64,000 bases of DNA, from positions 5,223,969 to 5,287,968 of the forward strand of contig NZ_CP116619.1 in NCBI RefSeq assembly GCF_030409055.1. Direction: 5' to 3'. Positions 26,903-34,392 of this stretch are shown here, piece by piece (the stretch's first letter is position 1; every line of letters starts with the position of its first letter). This DNA comes from Trichocoleus desertorum NBK24 (GTDB taxonomy: Bacteria; Cyanobacteriota; Cyanobacteriia; FACHB-46). The position numbers were made by a program, and so were the translations under genes. The notes beneath the pieces were generated by a model. That model worked only from the letters and a program-made list of their open reading frames with translations, made no database searches and was not told where the DNA came from.

Positions 26903-28646
26903 ACTCGATCAACTCCAGTTGTTCTTGACGGAAAACCAAAGGTTGCCGGATCTGCCAGGTTTTGTCTTGGGAGAGTTGCAATACTTGCTGATGATAATTC
27001 GCTAAATTTGGGCGATGTCCTACACTCAGAAAGGTTGTGCCCATTGCTTGAAGCGCTTGGTAGAGGCGTTCCTCATTGTCGAGATCCAAGGCGCTGGTGG
27101 CTTCATCTAAAATGGCGTATTTGGGTTGATTCACGAGTAGGCGAGCAAAGGTGAGACGCTGTTGTTCTCCCAGAGATAAGACCTCTGCCCAATCTCGCTG
27201 GGCCTCAAAACCACCAAAGCGTTCATCTAAATCCGCTAAGTTGACCTGTTGCAGCACCTGTTTTAAGTGTTGGTCATCAACCTCAATGTGAGTATTGGGG
27301 TAAAGCAGTTGGTCCCGCAGCGTTCCCATCACCATATACGGACGTTGGGGCAGAAACAGAATTTGGCCTGCTTCTGGACGCAAAATGCTGCCATGACCCG
27401 CGTTCCATAATCCTGCGATCGCGCGTAGCAACGAACTTTTGCCGCAACCACTCGGCCCCATCACCAAGAGTCCTTGCCCGGTCGATAAATCTACCGAGAG
27501 ATCTTCGATCAAGGTGCGTTGATGGTTAGGAGTTTCTAAAGTGAGATGTTCTACCGCAAGGCGATCAGCGGCGATGGTCTGAATGGTTGGTTGGGGAGAT
27601 GCGCCAAGAGCAGCAGTATCAGCAGTTTGGCTGGTTTCTGCCTGTTCTAGAAACTCAGCAAAGGTATACAACCGATTAATGCCCGCGCCAAAAGTCGTGA
27701 GCGCTTGGAAGCGAGCCACTACCACATTCAGCGAGAAGAAAACCCGGACAAAAGCTCCCTGCGCCTCACTAACTTTACCTACCTCCATCTCTCCTGCAAA
27801 GATTGCTGGCGCTACAACCAGAGCTGGCAGTACGAAAGGGATAAATTCATAGGCATTCGTCAACACATTCAGATTTAATTCCCAAATTAGCAGCCGCTTC
27901 ACATTGTCGAACACTTCCAAAAAGCGGTGTTGAATCTGTTGCGACTCCTGCTCCTCTCCTCGATAGAAGGCGATCGCTTCGGCGTTTTCTCGAATTCGCA
28001 CCAAACTAAAGCGAAAGTCGGCTTCTTTTTTGAGTTGTTCAAAGTTGAGCCGTACCAGTGGTTTGCCAAATACAACGGTGGTCACTACGGTACCGACCAA
28101 AGCGTAAAGCACCAGGAAAAGCACTAGAGGGCGAGAAATTCCCCAAAGGACGCCACTAAACGCAATCACCGAGAGCACAGACTCCACTAGCACTAACAAA
28201 AAGGTCAGAGATTCTTGGGTGAAACTTCTGACATCTTCCGCAATCCGTTGGTCTGGGTTGTCGATGTCTGTGTTGGAAGTGTTGAGGTGATAGTAGGCGC
28301 GATCGCTAAAGTAGTTCTCTAAAAAGCGATTGGTCAGCCAACGCCGCCATTGCAAGCTCAGGCGATCGCGCAAATACCGATAACCTGCGAGTAGAGGAGC
28401 GTAGATGACGAGAACGGCAATAAAGATAGTGACGGTTTGCCAGAATCGGGGTTCATCTTGAGCTGAAAGGGCTGAGATTAGCACCCCTCGCTTGTTGTTG
28501 AGCACCACGCTCAGCCCTGTATACGCCAGCAAAAATAGCACCACTCCCAGCAATAAGCCTCTGGCTCGCCATTTCTCATCTCCGAACCAGTAGGATTTGG
28601 CGATCGCCCAAAATTGCTGCAACACTTTGAAGTTCAATCGATCCAT
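26895..28646 (-). CDS. ABC transporter, fused permease and ATPase (YddA/SbmA-like)
   Basis: The N-terminal ABC_membrane_2 region (residues about 30-330) has roughly six membrane spans and the motif QRIAEDVRSFTQESL, a hallmark of the YddA/BacA/peroxisomal ABCD group. The C-terminal ATPase has Walker A GPSGCGKSSLLRAIAGLW (about 392-409), a signature variant SLGEQQRLTFARLL (about 500) and Walker B YAILDEATSALD. It probably forms a homodimer in the inner or thylakoid membrane. The substrate is unknown; relatives move peptides, cobalamin or fatty acyl compounds. It starts with ATG 28646 preceded by GGAAAA. The last codons are part of a 14-bp tandem repeat. Confidence 0.9.
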   Translation of the reverse strand: MDRLNFKVLQQFWAIAKSYWFGDEKWRARGLLLGVVLFLLAYTGLSVVLNNKRGVLISALSAQDEPRFWQTVTIFIAVLVIYAPLLAGYRYLRDRLSLQWRRWLTNRFLENYFSDRAYYHLNTSNTDIDNPDQRIAEDVRSFTQESLTFLLVLVESVLSVIAFSGVLWGISRPLVLFLVLYALVGTVVTTVVFGKPLVRLNFEQLKKEADFRFSLVRIRENAEAIAFYRGEEQESQQIQHRFLEVFDNVKRLLIWELNLNVLTNAYEFIPFVLPALVVAPAIFAGEMEVGKVSEAQGAFVRVFFSLNVVVARFQALTTFGAGINRLYTFAEFLEQAETSQTADTAALGASPQPTIQTIAADRLAVEHLTLETPNHQRTLIEDLSVDLSTGQGLLVMGPSGCGKSSLLRAIAGLWNAGHGSILRPEAGQILFLPQRPYMVMGTLRDQLLYPNTHIEVDDQHLKQVLQQVNLADLDERFGGFEAQRDWAEVLSLGEQQRLTFARLLVNQPKYAILDEATSALDLDNEERLYQALQAMGTTFLSVGHRPNLANYHQQVLQLSQDKTWQIRQPLVFRQEQLELIELP

Positions 28647-28737
28647 CTGTTTGTTTTCCTTGGAATTGCTCTGCTAGCGGTGCCAACCACGACTCAAAGG
28701 CTAAACCGACTCAAGCCAGTTAAAAATCTGCCCCATA

Positions 28738-28755
28738 GCCGATTCTGCCGATTCT
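28738..28755. repeat. 9-bp perfect tandem duplication across the GNAT stop codon
   Basis: GCCGATTCT occurs twice (28738-28746, 28747-28755). The right copy covers two bases of the stop codon (TAG on the minus strand, 28754-28756) of the acetyltransferase gene. Confidence 0.8.
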
Positions 28756-29326
28756 ACAGTGCAAAGTGCCGATGTGAGACTGAGACACGCTCCCAAGCTT
28801 CTTGTGTCAGCCGCCATTCAATTTGCTGCCAACCACGTGCTTTCATCCAATCGGGGCTAGGACGTTTGCCCACTTCAATAAACCCATATCGTTCTGCCAA
28901 ACGGGTGACCCGCAAATTTGCACTAACAGAAACGCCCAGGATTTCTTTTAGTTTCAGCTCCCCGAAGCCGAACTCGATCAAAGCGTGGGCAATTTCAATA
29001 GCATAGGCATAACGACCCCAAAACTGAGGAGCCACCTCGATGCCTAGTTCCGCTTGATCAGCCCCATAACCTTCGCGGCGTAATCCACTGCAACCAATCA
29101 ACTCTAAGGATTTCCGGCGATCGAGAGTGGCAAACTGATAGTTGCGACGGGGAGATTCAGTTGCCCACTGATGGAATAGGCGGAGTAATTCATGGGTCTG
29201 GCTAGGGGTTACTTCTTCCGGCGCACAGAATTCGGCATACCGTGGGTCGGCATGATAAGCCAAAAACGCAGGCTCGTCTTCCTGAATAAAGTCTCGCAGC
29301 AGGAATCGCTTGGTGATGATCTCCAT
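28754..29326 (-). CDS. GNAT N-acetyltransferase (RimJ/RimL-like)
   Basis: A 190-aa acetyl-CoA-dependent acyltransferase. The start MEIITKRFLLRDFIQEDEPAFLAYHADPRYAEF is the RimJ/RimL/YdaF-type N terminus, the core LIGCSGLRREGYGADQAELGIEVAPQFWGRYAYA contains the beta4 strand and acetyl-CoA pyrophosphate loop, and SVSANLRVTRLAERYGFIEVGK is the C-terminal motif. The target (protein N terminus or small molecule) is unknown. The ATG at 29326 has GAGGGA about 6 bases upstream. Confidence 0.9.
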   Translation of the reverse strand: MEIITKRFLLRDFIQEDEPAFLAYHADPRYAEFCAPEEVTPSQTHELLRLFHQWATESPRRNYQFATLDRRKSLELIGCSGLRREGYGADQAELGIEVAPQFWGRYAYAIEIAHALIEFGFGELKLKEILGVSVSANLRVTRLAERYGFIEVGKRPSPDWMKARGWQQIEWRLTQEAWERVSVSHRHFAL

Positions 29327-29852
29327 CGTTTTCCCTCTACATTAGCCCGAAGGCGATCGCCCTTCACTTTTTCCGAGTGCGAGTATTTGGAATTCGCAAT
29401 TTGGGGTTTCAGAAGTTTCATCTGTAGTTGAAATCATTCATTTCCTAGGGTTGGCACAAATATAACTTGAAGGTGACAACACTAGAAACTTAAAAGTACT
29501 GCATTTGATAGATGCTCAATAAGAAATTAATAAATTTAATTTAACTGTTTGTGATGATCAATACACACCTAGTTTGAGTTATCAAAAAATCAGTCATCTA
29601 CAGTCCAAAATAATTTATTTTCAAGCTAACTATAGTTAGCGGTTACTAATAGAATTCGGTAGAATAAACGTGTCATTTTTTGGTCCCATTTGTTATTTGA
29701 TCCTGAAGTAAAGGCATCGTAAGGCTGTAAAGTAGGTTCAATCTGCCTATTATGCCTCCCGTAAACAGTTTCTAACTAGTACCTTGCTGAAATTTTCAAA
29801 TAATTCTCCTGCATTAATTTGATTACATAATGCCAATTGAGAAATATGCTAA
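29327..29852. other. Long AT-rich intergenic region before the di-heme cytochrome gene
   Basis: No intact gene was found. It contains a HIP1 site near 29353, a perfect 16-bp palindrome GCTAACTATAGTTAGC at 29625-29640 that could be an operator, and near 29830-29862 two direct copies of a GCxAATTGAGAAAT unit. Its length and AT-richness suggest regulatory sequence for the downstream gene together with gene decay. Confidence 0.5.
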
Positions 29853-29954
29853 TTGAGAAATGCTGATCGAGACCAACAGACATTCATTGAAACCTTTGGT
29901 AAAGAGGTTTTGCCTATCATGGCAAAGATCCAAACTTATTTTTTGCAAGCTTGA
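29853..29954 (+). pseudogene. Possible coding relic (C-terminal fragment)
   Basis: A 33-codon frame reads RDQQTFIETFGKEVLPIMAK and ends at TGA 29952-29954. The pattern FxxTFGxEVLPxM resembles the C terminus of LLM-class flavin-dependent monooxygenases. No start, no upstream domain and an adjacent in-frame stop upstream suggest a degraded remnant. The match is short and could be chance. Confidence 0.25.
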
Positions 29955-29971
29955 TTTTTTAGGGAGAATTC

Positions 29972-31999
29972 ATGCGACTCCGTACCGGAATTATTTTAAT
30001 TGCCCTTATTAGTCTGGTTGGTTTCTTGGGCTACTCGATCGAACTAACTCTACCAACCCGTCCCCCTAATGCGGAGGCAACCTTGACCCCCATAACCCAA
30101 TCGGCTCCCTCGGAGGTTGGCTCTTATGATGTGCTGGGCAAGGTAATTAGTCGGACAGAGGCGGAGATCCTACGGCAAACGGAGGAGGGTAAGGTGCAAT
30201 TAGCCTCAGAAATTGGGGCGGTTGAGGTGACTGATGATTTAATTCAGCTTGGTAAGGATGCCTTCTACCGAGAGACGTTTGGCAACGAGTATTTCTTTAC
30301 CGATGTGGTTGGGGCGATCAATGGTCCGATTAACTTGATCAGCATGAGCAAAGCGATTCTGGCTTTGAAAGGAGAGCCAACCACAAATCTGCAAATCAAG
30401 CTGGATCAAGATGTGACGGTGGGAGGGAAAGACTTCCCGGCTGGAACTATCCTGAATACCGGATTAGATGTGCCGAAGGGTTCCCTGTTGCCGTTGGGGA
30501 TGGTGACTCGTAAGAAAGGCGCTAAGTTGCGAGTGGGCCTCACCTGTGCTGCTTGTCATGCCACGGTAGACAAAGAAACGGGACTGATCCTAGAAGGCGC
30601 ACCCAATGTTGATGTGGATACTGGGCTACTGCAAGCCTTTGCCACCAACTCTGCTGCAATGTTCCGACAAACGGGTATCAACCCAAAAAACTTTTCACCT
30701 GGCGATCGCACCTACATCAATGTTGCTGGACAAACGGCGACCCTCCCCGATGCGAAAGCTCTAGAGGATGCAGTCGATGCGCAACTACTCGCTTGGTCGC
30801 CCGGTAACTTCGACTCCAGTCCTGATAACGTTAATAATCCTGCTCAGATTCCACCCTCTTATACTCATGAGACATTCCCCTATGGTTGGAGCGGCTTTGC
30901 GTCGGTGGGTTGGTTTCATGGGCTGACTACCCTCAACAACAATGTTCATGCCGTTAATTCTGATCCCACAAGCGATTCCTATTCCAGTAAGTATCTCCTG
31001 GGATTGGATCAAGAGACGACGCTGGGAGTGATGTTGCAAAAGGCGGCAGATCCAAGATTTCGTTTACCGGAAGGTGTGAAGCCAACTAAATTTTTTGAAA
31101 AAGGTGATCCGACTCCGGGTGAACCAGGCATAAACGAAGTGATTAAGATGCCAGGATATCCCAGAGGCTCAGTCTTTATATTGAATGGGCTGATGGCAAA
31201 CTCACCGGGAATGCCGCTGGGGGCACAGCTGAATGGGATGTCTGTCTTCCAGAATACCTTAGCTCCTCCTCCCTACAAACTCGCTGCTGAGCAAAACATA
31301 CTCAAGCGGGGTGCAGCCATTTTTGATAAAGCCAATTGTGCCCAGTGCCATAGCGGGCGCTACTTTACCAACCATGATGTAATTCCTGTAGAGGAAATCA
31401 AGACTCAATCTTCGCGTGCGTCTGCCTTAGCAAAGATACCCCAAATGCAAATTTCTCCAGAAACTTATCCGCCCAATATTTCCGTTCCGTTACCCACTGA
31501 TCCAGCCGTTTTACCCGTGCCCACCGACATGACTCCAGATCGGGTGAAACAGTTAGCCTATGCGATCAACAATAACGGTGGGTTTAAGGTGCAGCATTTG
31601 ATTGGGTTGTATACTAGTGCGCCTTACTTACATGATGGAGGAGTCGCGGCAACGGCAGCGGCTTTACAGCAGGAGAAAGATGGTAGCTACAGTGTGGCTA
31701 ATCCTGATCAGATGGGTATGGCAGGCACATGGATGCAAAACCGGGAACCTGATCCAGAAGCCAGTTTGCGCGTGTTGGTCGATCGCCAGTTGCGGCAAGT
31801 GGCAGTGGCAGAAAACCGAGACAATCTTGACTTGCAAGCAACGCACGTAGACGGTAGCGGTCATGAATATTGGGTGGATCAACAAGCTGGATTTAGCCCC
31901 GTTGACCAGACCGCACTGATCGAATTTCTGTTGGCGATCGACGACGACCCAGAGGTTTTACCTGCCTCTGCATCAGCTCAGCTTGTTAGTCTAAATTGA
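29972..31999 (+). CDS. Di-heme c-type cytochrome of the MauG/CCP/RoxA-like superfamily
   Basis: 675 aa with an N-terminal hydrophobic segment (residues 5-27), probably an export signal or anchor to the periplasm or lumen. Two c-type heme sites: CAACH at 192-196 and CAQCH at 456-460. The C-terminal half has GLYTSAPYLHDGG, typical of di-heme peroxidase-like proteins. The length and first heme position recall rubber oxygenases (RoxA/RoxB, about 680 aa, first motif near residue 191), but the two sites are farther apart here (about 264 residues versus about 200), so substrate and reaction remain open. The ATG at 29972 has AGGGAG seven bases upstream. The gene follows a long intergenic region and appears monocistronic. 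Confidence 0.8.
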   Translation: MRLRTGIILIALISLVGFLGYSIELTLPTRPPNAEATLTPITQSAPSEVGSYDVLGKVISRTEAEILRQTEEGKVQLASEIGAVEVTDDLIQLGKDAFYRETFGNEYFFTDVVGAINGPINLISMSKAILALKGEPTTNLQIKLDQDVTVGGKDFPAGTILNTGLDVPKGSLLPLGMVTRKKGAKLRVGLTCAACHATVDKETGLILEGAPNVDVDTGLLQAFATNSAAMFRQTGINPKNFSPGDRTYINVAGQTATLPDAKALEDAVDAQLLAWSPGNFDSSPDNVNNPAQIPPSYTHETFPYGWSGFASVGWFHGLTTLNNNVHAVNSDPTSDSYSSKYLLGLDQETTLGVMLQKAADPRFRLPEGVKPTKFFEKGDPTPGEPGINEVIKMPGYPRGSVFILNGLMANSPGMPLGAQLNGMSVFQNTLAPPPYKLAAEQNILKRGAAIFDKANCAQCHSGRYFTNHDVIPVEEIKTQSSRASALAKIPQMQISPETYPPNISVPLPTDPAVLPVPTDMTPDRVKQLAYAINNNGGFKVQHLIGLYTSAPYLHDGGVAATAAALQQEKDGSYSVANPDQMGMAGTWMQNREPDPEASLRVLVDRQLRQVAVAENRDNLDLQATHVDGSGHEYWVDQQAGFSPVDQTALIEFLLAIDDDPEVLPASASAQLVSLN

Positions 32000-32016
32000 T
32001 CTTCTAAATTGATCTA
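31991..32016. repeat. 13-bp tandem duplication across the cytochrome gene's stop codon
   Basis: CTAAATTGATCTT (31991-32003, containing the TGA stop at 31997-31999) is followed directly by CTAAATTGATCTA (32004-32016); 12 of 13 match. Confidence 0.9.
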
Positions 32017-32092
32017 AAGCTGCGACAGTCAGATTAGAAGCATATCTTCCGATGTTGTCTTCACCCTGCTGTCCAGCTTTGGATAGTTTTTT
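32016..32092 (+). terminator. Possible terminator of the di-heme cytochrome gene
   Basis: AAAGCTGCGACAG (32016-32028) can pair with CTGTCCAGCTTT (32069-32080) across a long loop of about 40 bases, and TTTTTT follows at 32087. The long loop makes it a weak candidate. Confidence 0.35.
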
Positions 32093-32109
32093 AGGACGAC
32101 TAGCTTGCC

Positions 32110-33297
32110 TCACCTGACTCGCCCGACGACAAACTTGAGATAGCGCCCTTCTGGGAAATGAGCCGGAACAGGATGATCGAGAGGTTGACCTGCTTCATGG
32201 ATGATTTGCACTCGTCGTCCTGCCGAAGCTCCTGCTGCCGCGATCGCTTCCTTAAACGCTTCGGGGCTGACCTGACTCGTACAACTACCGCTGACCAGTA
32301 ATCCACCGGGAGCAACACAACGCAGAGCTAGTGCATTCAGTTTGACATAAGCTCGTTGTGCAGCATGACGATTTTGCTTGCTCTTGGCGAAACTGGGTGG
32401 GTCAAGAATGACTAGATCAAAAAAGCGCTTTTGCTCCACGTAGCTATTGAGCAGATTGAAACAGTCTTGGGTCACAAAGGTATGTCGCTCAGGTTCCAGA
32501 CCATTGAGAGCGATATTGGTGTTTGCTGCTTCTGCCAGTCCCTTGCCAATATCAACGCTGGTGACGTGCTGTGCCTGACCCCGCAACGCATATAGCGAGA
32601 AGGCTCCTGTATAAGCAAAGCAATTGAGAACATCACGCCCCTGGCTGAGGTCTTGGACAAAACGACGATTTTCGCGATGGTCTAGAAATAGCCCTGTTTT
32701 TTGCCCAGAATACAAATTGACCTGAAACGCCAGTCCGTGCTCCTTCACTACCAAATCATCGGGTGTAGGCTGGCCCCACAAGCGTTCGATCTTGCTATCG
32801 CGTTTGCCCTCAGTGGGTTCATCCGAGGCTCTATGCTGAGTGCGTAGGAAAATGCCCTGTAGGGATTTGGCGGCTTTGAGTGCATCCACTAACCAATCGA
32901 GGAGCACAGTGGCTCCTTCCATGTAGGTTTGCACCACAGCAAAGTCGTTGTAGAGATCCACTGTTATCCCTGGTAGGCCATCTCCTTCGCCAAACAACCA
33001 ACGGTAGGCGGTACAACCTTTGTCTCTGAGCGGGGAGCGTAAGTCCCAAGCTGCCTGGACTTGTTCCCGGAGCCACCGTGCATCCGGAACCTGCTCCTCT
33101 GAAAAAATCCGAATCGCGATCGGGCCGTTGGTATCCCAGAGACCATATCCTGTCCAATTGCCACAGCGCGCTCGCACCCAGGTTCCGGATGAGAAATGCA
33201 GATTAGACGGGACATGGTTACGGTAGACCCAAGGATGCCCTTGGAGAAGTCGCTCTTTGAGAGCTGTTGGAAGTTGAATATGGGGCAGCTTTGCCAT
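32110..33297 (-). CDS. rlmI: 23S rRNA (cytosine-C5) methyltransferase, RlmI-like
   Basis: A 395-aa SAM-dependent enzyme that methylates a 23S rRNA cytosine (C1962 in E. coli). The N-terminal PUA-like domain (residues 1-75, LKERLLQGHPWVYRNHV) is followed by RWLFGEGDGLPGITVDLYND and a Rossmann core: NCFAYTGAFSLYALRGQA (SAM motif I), DLVILDPPSFAKSK (motif IV) and LLVSGSCTSQVSP, where the Cys in SCT is the likely catalytic residue. It converges with the cytochrome gene. Confidence 0.9.
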   Translation of the reverse strand: MAKLPHIQLPTALKERLLQGHPWVYRNHVPSNLHFSSGTWVRARCGNWTGYGLWDTNGPIAIRIFSEEQVPDARWLREQVQAAWDLRSPLRDKGCTAYRWLFGEGDGLPGITVDLYNDFAVVQTYMEGATVLLDWLVDALKAAKSLQGIFLRTQHRASDEPTEGKRDSKIERLWGQPTPDDLVVKEHGLAFQVNLYSGQKTGLFLDHRENRRFVQDLSQGRDVLNCFAYTGAFSLYALRGQAQHVTSVDIGKGLAEAANTNIALNGLEPERHTFVTQDCFNLLNSYVEQKRFFDLVILDPPSFAKSKQNRHAAQRAYVKLNALALRCVAPGGLLVSGSCTSQVSPEAFKEAIAAAGASAGRRVQIIHEAGQPLDHPVPAHFPEGRYLKFVVGRVR

Positions 33298-33414
33298 GAT
33301 TTCAGTTAAACAGCCGTTCCTTGTTCGCTGCGCCTAAAAATAGTTCTTTTCAACTATACAGGCGCGATCGCTCAAATACTGATCCTAACTGCTGGCGCGA
33401 TCGTGCTTCATACA

Positions 33415-33849
33415 TCAAAAGTTCTCAGGAGGATGCCAACCGCTAATGGCCCAACGATAGCGAGCAGAAACGATTACAGGATTATTCATTCGTAGGGTAG
33501 TTACCGTTGCTCGACCGATTGCCGTCAACCCTTCTACTTTTGTTGCATCCAAGCTCCAGTTGAAATGCTCTCGCCATTGCTGAGTACGTGGATGAAATAG
33601 AGGCACGATCTCGCCTGTCAGTGGATCTTTGGCTTCTGTTGAGTCAGATTTGTACTCATTGCAAGTGCGACAAGCAAGACAGAGATTTTCAAATGAAGTA
33701 GCTCCACCTTTGGATCTCGGCTGGATGTGATCGAAGGTCATTGGGATACCGCTGTTTGCTTCGCTCGTTAGGCAATAGCAACAACGCTGGCAATCTACCT
33801 GTTCAATTCGGGCTTTTAAACTGTCAGAAATGTAAGCGGACACAAGCAA
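33415..33849 (-). CDS. HNH endonuclease
   Basis: A 144-aa HNH-family nuclease-like protein. CQRCCYC and ACRTCN form the zinc knuckles, and between them MTFDHIQPRSKGGATSFENLCLACRTCNEYKS is the HNH core (Asp-His, then Asn-Leu, then Asn). The start is TTG 33849 or GTG 33843. It begins one base after the stop of the upstream gene, so the two are translationally coupled. Pairs of an HNH gene with a small helical partner are frequent in cyanobacteria; the biological role is unknown. Confidence 0.85.
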   Translation of the reverse strand: MLVSAYISDSLKARIEQVDCQRCCYCLTSEANSGIPMTFDHIQPRSKGGATSFENLCLACRTCNEYKSDSTEAKDPLTGEIVPLFHPRTQQWREHFNWSLDATKVEGLTAIGRATVTTLRMNNPVIVSARYRWAISGWHPPENF

Positions 33850-34254
33850 TCAGGAGTTGGGTACGTGGTGTCCTCGCCAGTGGAGGAGGGCAGCAGCTTG
33901 CGCCTTGCGGAGCATGAAGCGGTCTGACTGCGATCGCAGTTCTATCAACTCTAGTTGTTCTGCTTGAGATAAGGTTCCGTTCTGGTTGCGATCGAGTAGC
34001 TCGTCATATCGTGCCATCTCTTCGGCAGTTTTTTTGGCTGAGGCAATCTTCCATAAAGCCTCGTCTTCAAGGCGATCGAGTGCGGCCAGATCAGTCTTAA
34101 ATTCGTCTGGTACATTATCCCAATCTGGCGGACTGCCAACTTTGAGGGCATGAAGCATCACTTCTTCAAGCGATCGCCCGGTTGCGTTAGCAGTATTGAC
34201 CAATCGCTGATAGATCAGGTCTGGAATTTGTAAAGTGACAGTGGCAGCCATCAA
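33850..34254 (-). CDS. Antitoxin-like small protein coupled to an HNH nuclease
   Basis: 134 aa. The N terminus, VTLQIPDLIYQRLVNTANATGRSLEEVMLHAL, looks like a ribbon-helix-helix or VapB-type DNA-binding element. The remainder is helical and charged (WKIASAKKTAEEMARYDELLDRNQNGTLSQAEQLELIELRSQSDRFMLRKAQAAALLHWRGH). It lies directly upstream of the HNH gene with no gap, consistent with a regulator or cognate partner. I cannot name the family with certainty. Together they may form a two-gene accessory module. Confidence 0.6.
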   Translation of the reverse strand: MMAATVTLQIPDLIYQRLVNTANATGRSLEEVMLHALKVGSPPDWDNVPDEFKTDLAALDRLEDEALWKIASAKKTAEEMARYDELLDRNQNGTLSQAEQLELIELRSQSDRFMLRKAQAAALLHWRGHHVPNS

Positions 34255-34329
34255 ATTTTTAACCTCATACTATTTCGCTTCTCCTGTAGGAATAACTGGA
34301 GATTAATAAAATTCAATGCAATGAATTTC

Positions 34330-34358
34330 GGAAGATACTAATATTTTTAGTATCTTCC
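34330..34358. terminator. Perfect 12-bp hairpin after the STAND-like gene
   Basis: GGAAGATACTAA (34330-34341) and TTAGTATCTTCC (34347-34358) flank a 5-base AT loop. It lies 34 bp after the stop codon of the large gene. No strong U-run follows on either strand, so it may be a terminator or an mRNA 3'-end stabilising hairpin. Confidence 0.6.
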
Positions 34359-34392
34359 TTACCTCGGAGGGCAGAAATTATCCATAAACTTT

